This document shows positions 14,956 through 16,112 of a stretch of DNA of 16,112 bases, piece after piece; position 1 is the first letter of the stretch, and every line of letters starts with the position of its first letter. Origin of the DNA: a bacterium HR23 (GTDB taxonomy: Bacteria > Chloroflexota > Dehalococcoidia > Lucifugimonadales > HRBIN23); NCBI GenBank assembly GCA_002923335.1, contig BEHZ01000023.1:1-16112 (forward strand). Reading direction: 5' to 3'. The notes under the pieces are model-generated. The model did not search any database. It saw only the letters and a list, made by a program, of their open reading frames with translations, and had not been told where the DNA came from. The position numbers and the translations under genes are program-made.

Positions 14956-15339
14956 ATGCCACAAACCAAAGGCCGTCGCCGGGAGCGGAAGGTCGTTCCG
15001 GTGGGGCGCGCGTATATCCACGCCACCTTCAACAACACCGTTGTTACCCTTACGGACCTGCAGGGGAACGTTATCGCCTGGGGGAGCGCCGGGACTGCGG
15101 GCTTCCAGGGCGCCCGCAAAGGGACGGCCTATGCTGCCCAGAAGGCGGCGGAGGACGCCGCCCGTAAGGGCATGGAGCACGGCCTGCGCCAGGTGGAGGT
15201 GTGGGTAAAAGGCCCCGGCCCCGGCCGGGAGGCGGCTATCCGCTCCCTGCAAGCCGCCGGCCTCACCGTTACCGCCATTCGGGACGTTACCCCCATCCCT
15301 CATAACGGGTGCCGCCCCCCTAAGCGGCGCCGCGTGTAG
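14956..15339 (+). CDS. rpsK: 30S ribosomal protein S11
   Basis: 127 residues, platform of the small subunit near the mRNA exit. Family hallmarks: AYIHATFNNTVVTLTD (about 19-34), AWGSAGTAGFQGARKGTAYAA (split, 42-62), VEVWVKGPGPGREAAIRSL and the ending DVTPIPHNGCRPPKRRRV. ATG 14956 with GGGAGG about 10 nt upstream. Confidence 0.97.
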   Translation: MPQTKGRRRERKVVPVGRAYIHATFNNTVVTLTDLQGNVIAWGSAGTAGFQGARKGTAYAAQKAAEDAARKGMEHGLRQVEVWVKGPGPGREAAIRSLQAAGLTVTAIRDVTPIPHNGCRPPKRRRV

Positions 15340-15360
15340 GATCCAAGCGAGGAGAAGAGC

Positions 15361-15984
15361 ATGGGCCGTTACACAGGGCCGGTGTGTCGTCTTTGCCGTC
15401 AAATCGGCGATAAGTTGTTCCTCAAGGGGGACAGGTGCTACGCCAAATGCCCCCTGGAGCGCCGACGGCGTCCACCGGGCATGCATGTCGCCCGCCGACG
15501 GAAGATGTCGGACTATGGCTTGCGCCTGCGGGAGAAGCAGAAGGCCAAATACATCTACGGCCTCCTGGAGAACCAGTTCCGTCGGTATGTGGAAACCGCC
15601 CGCCGACAGACGGGAGAAACGGGCCAGGCCCTCCTCCGCCTTCTGGAGCGCCGTCTGGACAACGTGGTCTTCCGTCTAGGCTTCGCCGATTCCCGTCGGC
15701 AGGCCCGCCAACTGGTCCGTCACGGCCACATCCTGGTCAACGGCAAAAAGGTGGACATCCCCTCCTACCTGGTGCGGGTAGGGGACACGATAACCTGGCA
15801 GGAGTCCAGCCGTCAACTGCCTATGGCGCAGGCTGTGGCCCAGAACGGCCCCAAACGGGAGGTGCCGGCGTGGCTCTCCCTGGAACGGGAGCACCTCACG
15901 GGGAAGGTGCTGTCTTTGCCTCAGCCCGCCGACCTGGATGTGCAGATAGATACCCGCCTGATCGTGGAGTTCTATTCCCGCTAA
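15361..15984 (+). CDS. rpsD: 30S ribosomal protein S4
   Basis: 207 residues, early-binding 16S rRNA protein and, in many bacteria, translational regulator of the operon. The N terminus carries a zinc-type C-x2-C-x13-C-x3-C motif (C9, C12, C26, C30), the zinc-containing variant. The S4 RNA-binding domain follows with RRLDNVVFRLGFADSRRQARQLV and HGHILVNGKKVDIPSY (about 97-135). The ending VEFYSR is typical. ATG 15361 after GAGGAG-like sequence; 21 nt after rpsK. Confidence 0.97.
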   Translation: MGRYTGPVCRLCRQIGDKLFLKGDRCYAKCPLERRRRPPGMHVARRRKMSDYGLRLREKQKAKYIYGLLENQFRRYVETARRQTGETGQALLRLLERRLDNVVFRLGFADSRRQARQLVRHGHILVNGKKVDIPSYLVRVGDTITWQESSRQLPMAQAVAQNGPKREVPAWLSLEREHLTGKVLSLPQPADLDVQIDTRLIVEFYSR

Positions 15985-16004
15985 CCTCTTTCTTGGCGGA
16001 CATC

Positions 16005-16022
16005 ATGATGGGAATGGCGTAG
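16005..16022 (+). other. Five-codon mini-ORF before the next gene
   Basis: Reads Met-Met-Gly-Met-Ala-stop. Its TAG overlaps the following GTG (TAGTG at 16020-16024) by one base. It could couple translation of the next frame or simply be chance; the ribosome site upstream (GGCGGA) is weak. Confidence 0.25.
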
Positions 16023-16112
16023 TGCAAACACGCCTCCGAGGGGTGGTTACTGTGGAGCCTGTAAGCATCTTCGGCCAGCAGGAGAAAACGGAAACCCAGA
16101 GGCCCGTCCTGC
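16022..16112 (+). CDS. Start of the next operon gene (rpoA expected from gene order), partial
   Basis: An open frame runs from GTG 16022 to the window end. A better start may be GTG 16052, which has GAGGGG about 8 nt upstream and would begin Met-EPVSIFGQQEK. The visible residues do not yet reach conserved RpoA sequence, so the rpoA call rests only on the usual order rpsD-rpoA. An N-terminal extension compared with common RpoA would be needed. Confidence 0.35.
   Translation, partial: MQTRLRGVVTVEPVSIFGQQEKTETQRPVL

Noticed and set aside
12247..15486. Long minus-strand frames opposite MEMO, map and the ribosomal protein genes
   Set aside because: The plus strand here encodes certain ribosomal proteins and enzymes; the minus translations are compositionally odd shadows.
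1..16112. tRNA, rRNA, CRISPR, insertion sequence or prophage signals
   Set aside because: By eye, no T-loop-like tRNA consensus, rRNA segment, regularly spaced repeats, transposase or integrase frame was found.

Overview
The window is a GC-rich, densely packed stretch of bacterial chromosome. Short gaps, GTG/TTG starts and good Shine-Dalgarno sequences are common. The gene content (detached ribosomal block starting at map, a MEMO-family protein with an extra N-terminal domain, a tldD-like/tldE-like pair, a PhnCDE-type importer) would fit a Chloroflexota bacterium, possibly a thermophile. That placement is an impression from protein style and was not tested.

Region 1 (1-2224, + strand) is a phosphonate/phosphite-type ABC importer in the order binding protein (cut by the window edge), ATPase, permease. 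It ends tail-to-tail on a small HAD-type phosphatase on the - strand (2221-2604).

Region 2 (2775-4458, + strand) has a recognisable -35 box, then a 62-residue AtzG/GatC-like protein, then an amidase-signature hydrolase. No gatB is present, so the pair looks like a small-molecule or peptide amidase with its small partner rather than the tRNA amidotransferase.

Region 3 (4479-8299, - strand) holds a TldD/TldE(PmbA) metalloprotease pair transcribed tldD then tldE, with a TPR-repeat protein upstream on the same strand.

Region 4 (8300-11088) starts with a non-coding stretch of about 400 bp carrying a perfect TATAAT on the - strand and GC-rich hairpins. An M24 Xaa-Pro-peptidase-like protein (+) follows, convergent with a 12-TM MFS exporter (-). 

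Region 5 (11187-13215, + strand) is a MEMO/AmmeMemoRadiSam-B protein followed by an alpha/beta hydrolase, probably co-transcribed and divergent from the MFS gene. An 8-bp perfect inverted repeat lies in the divergent gap.

Region 6 (13318-16112, + strand) is the translation/transcription operon map-infA-rpmJ-rpsM-rpsK-rpsD, followed by the beginning of another frame where rpoA is expected. It has its own extended -10 promoter right in front of map. secY and adk, which usually precede map, are absent.

As a whole, the middle of the window is rich in peptide- and amide-bond hydrolases (amidase, TldD/E, M24 peptidase, MEMO, alpha/beta hydrolase) plus an efflux-type transporter, next to housekeeping genes. 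I see no mobile element, CRISPR array, rRNA or tRNA. No clearly new multi-gene system is proven here; the most interesting leads are the AtzG-like/amidase pair, the near-leaderless map start and the non-coding stretch at 8300-8702.
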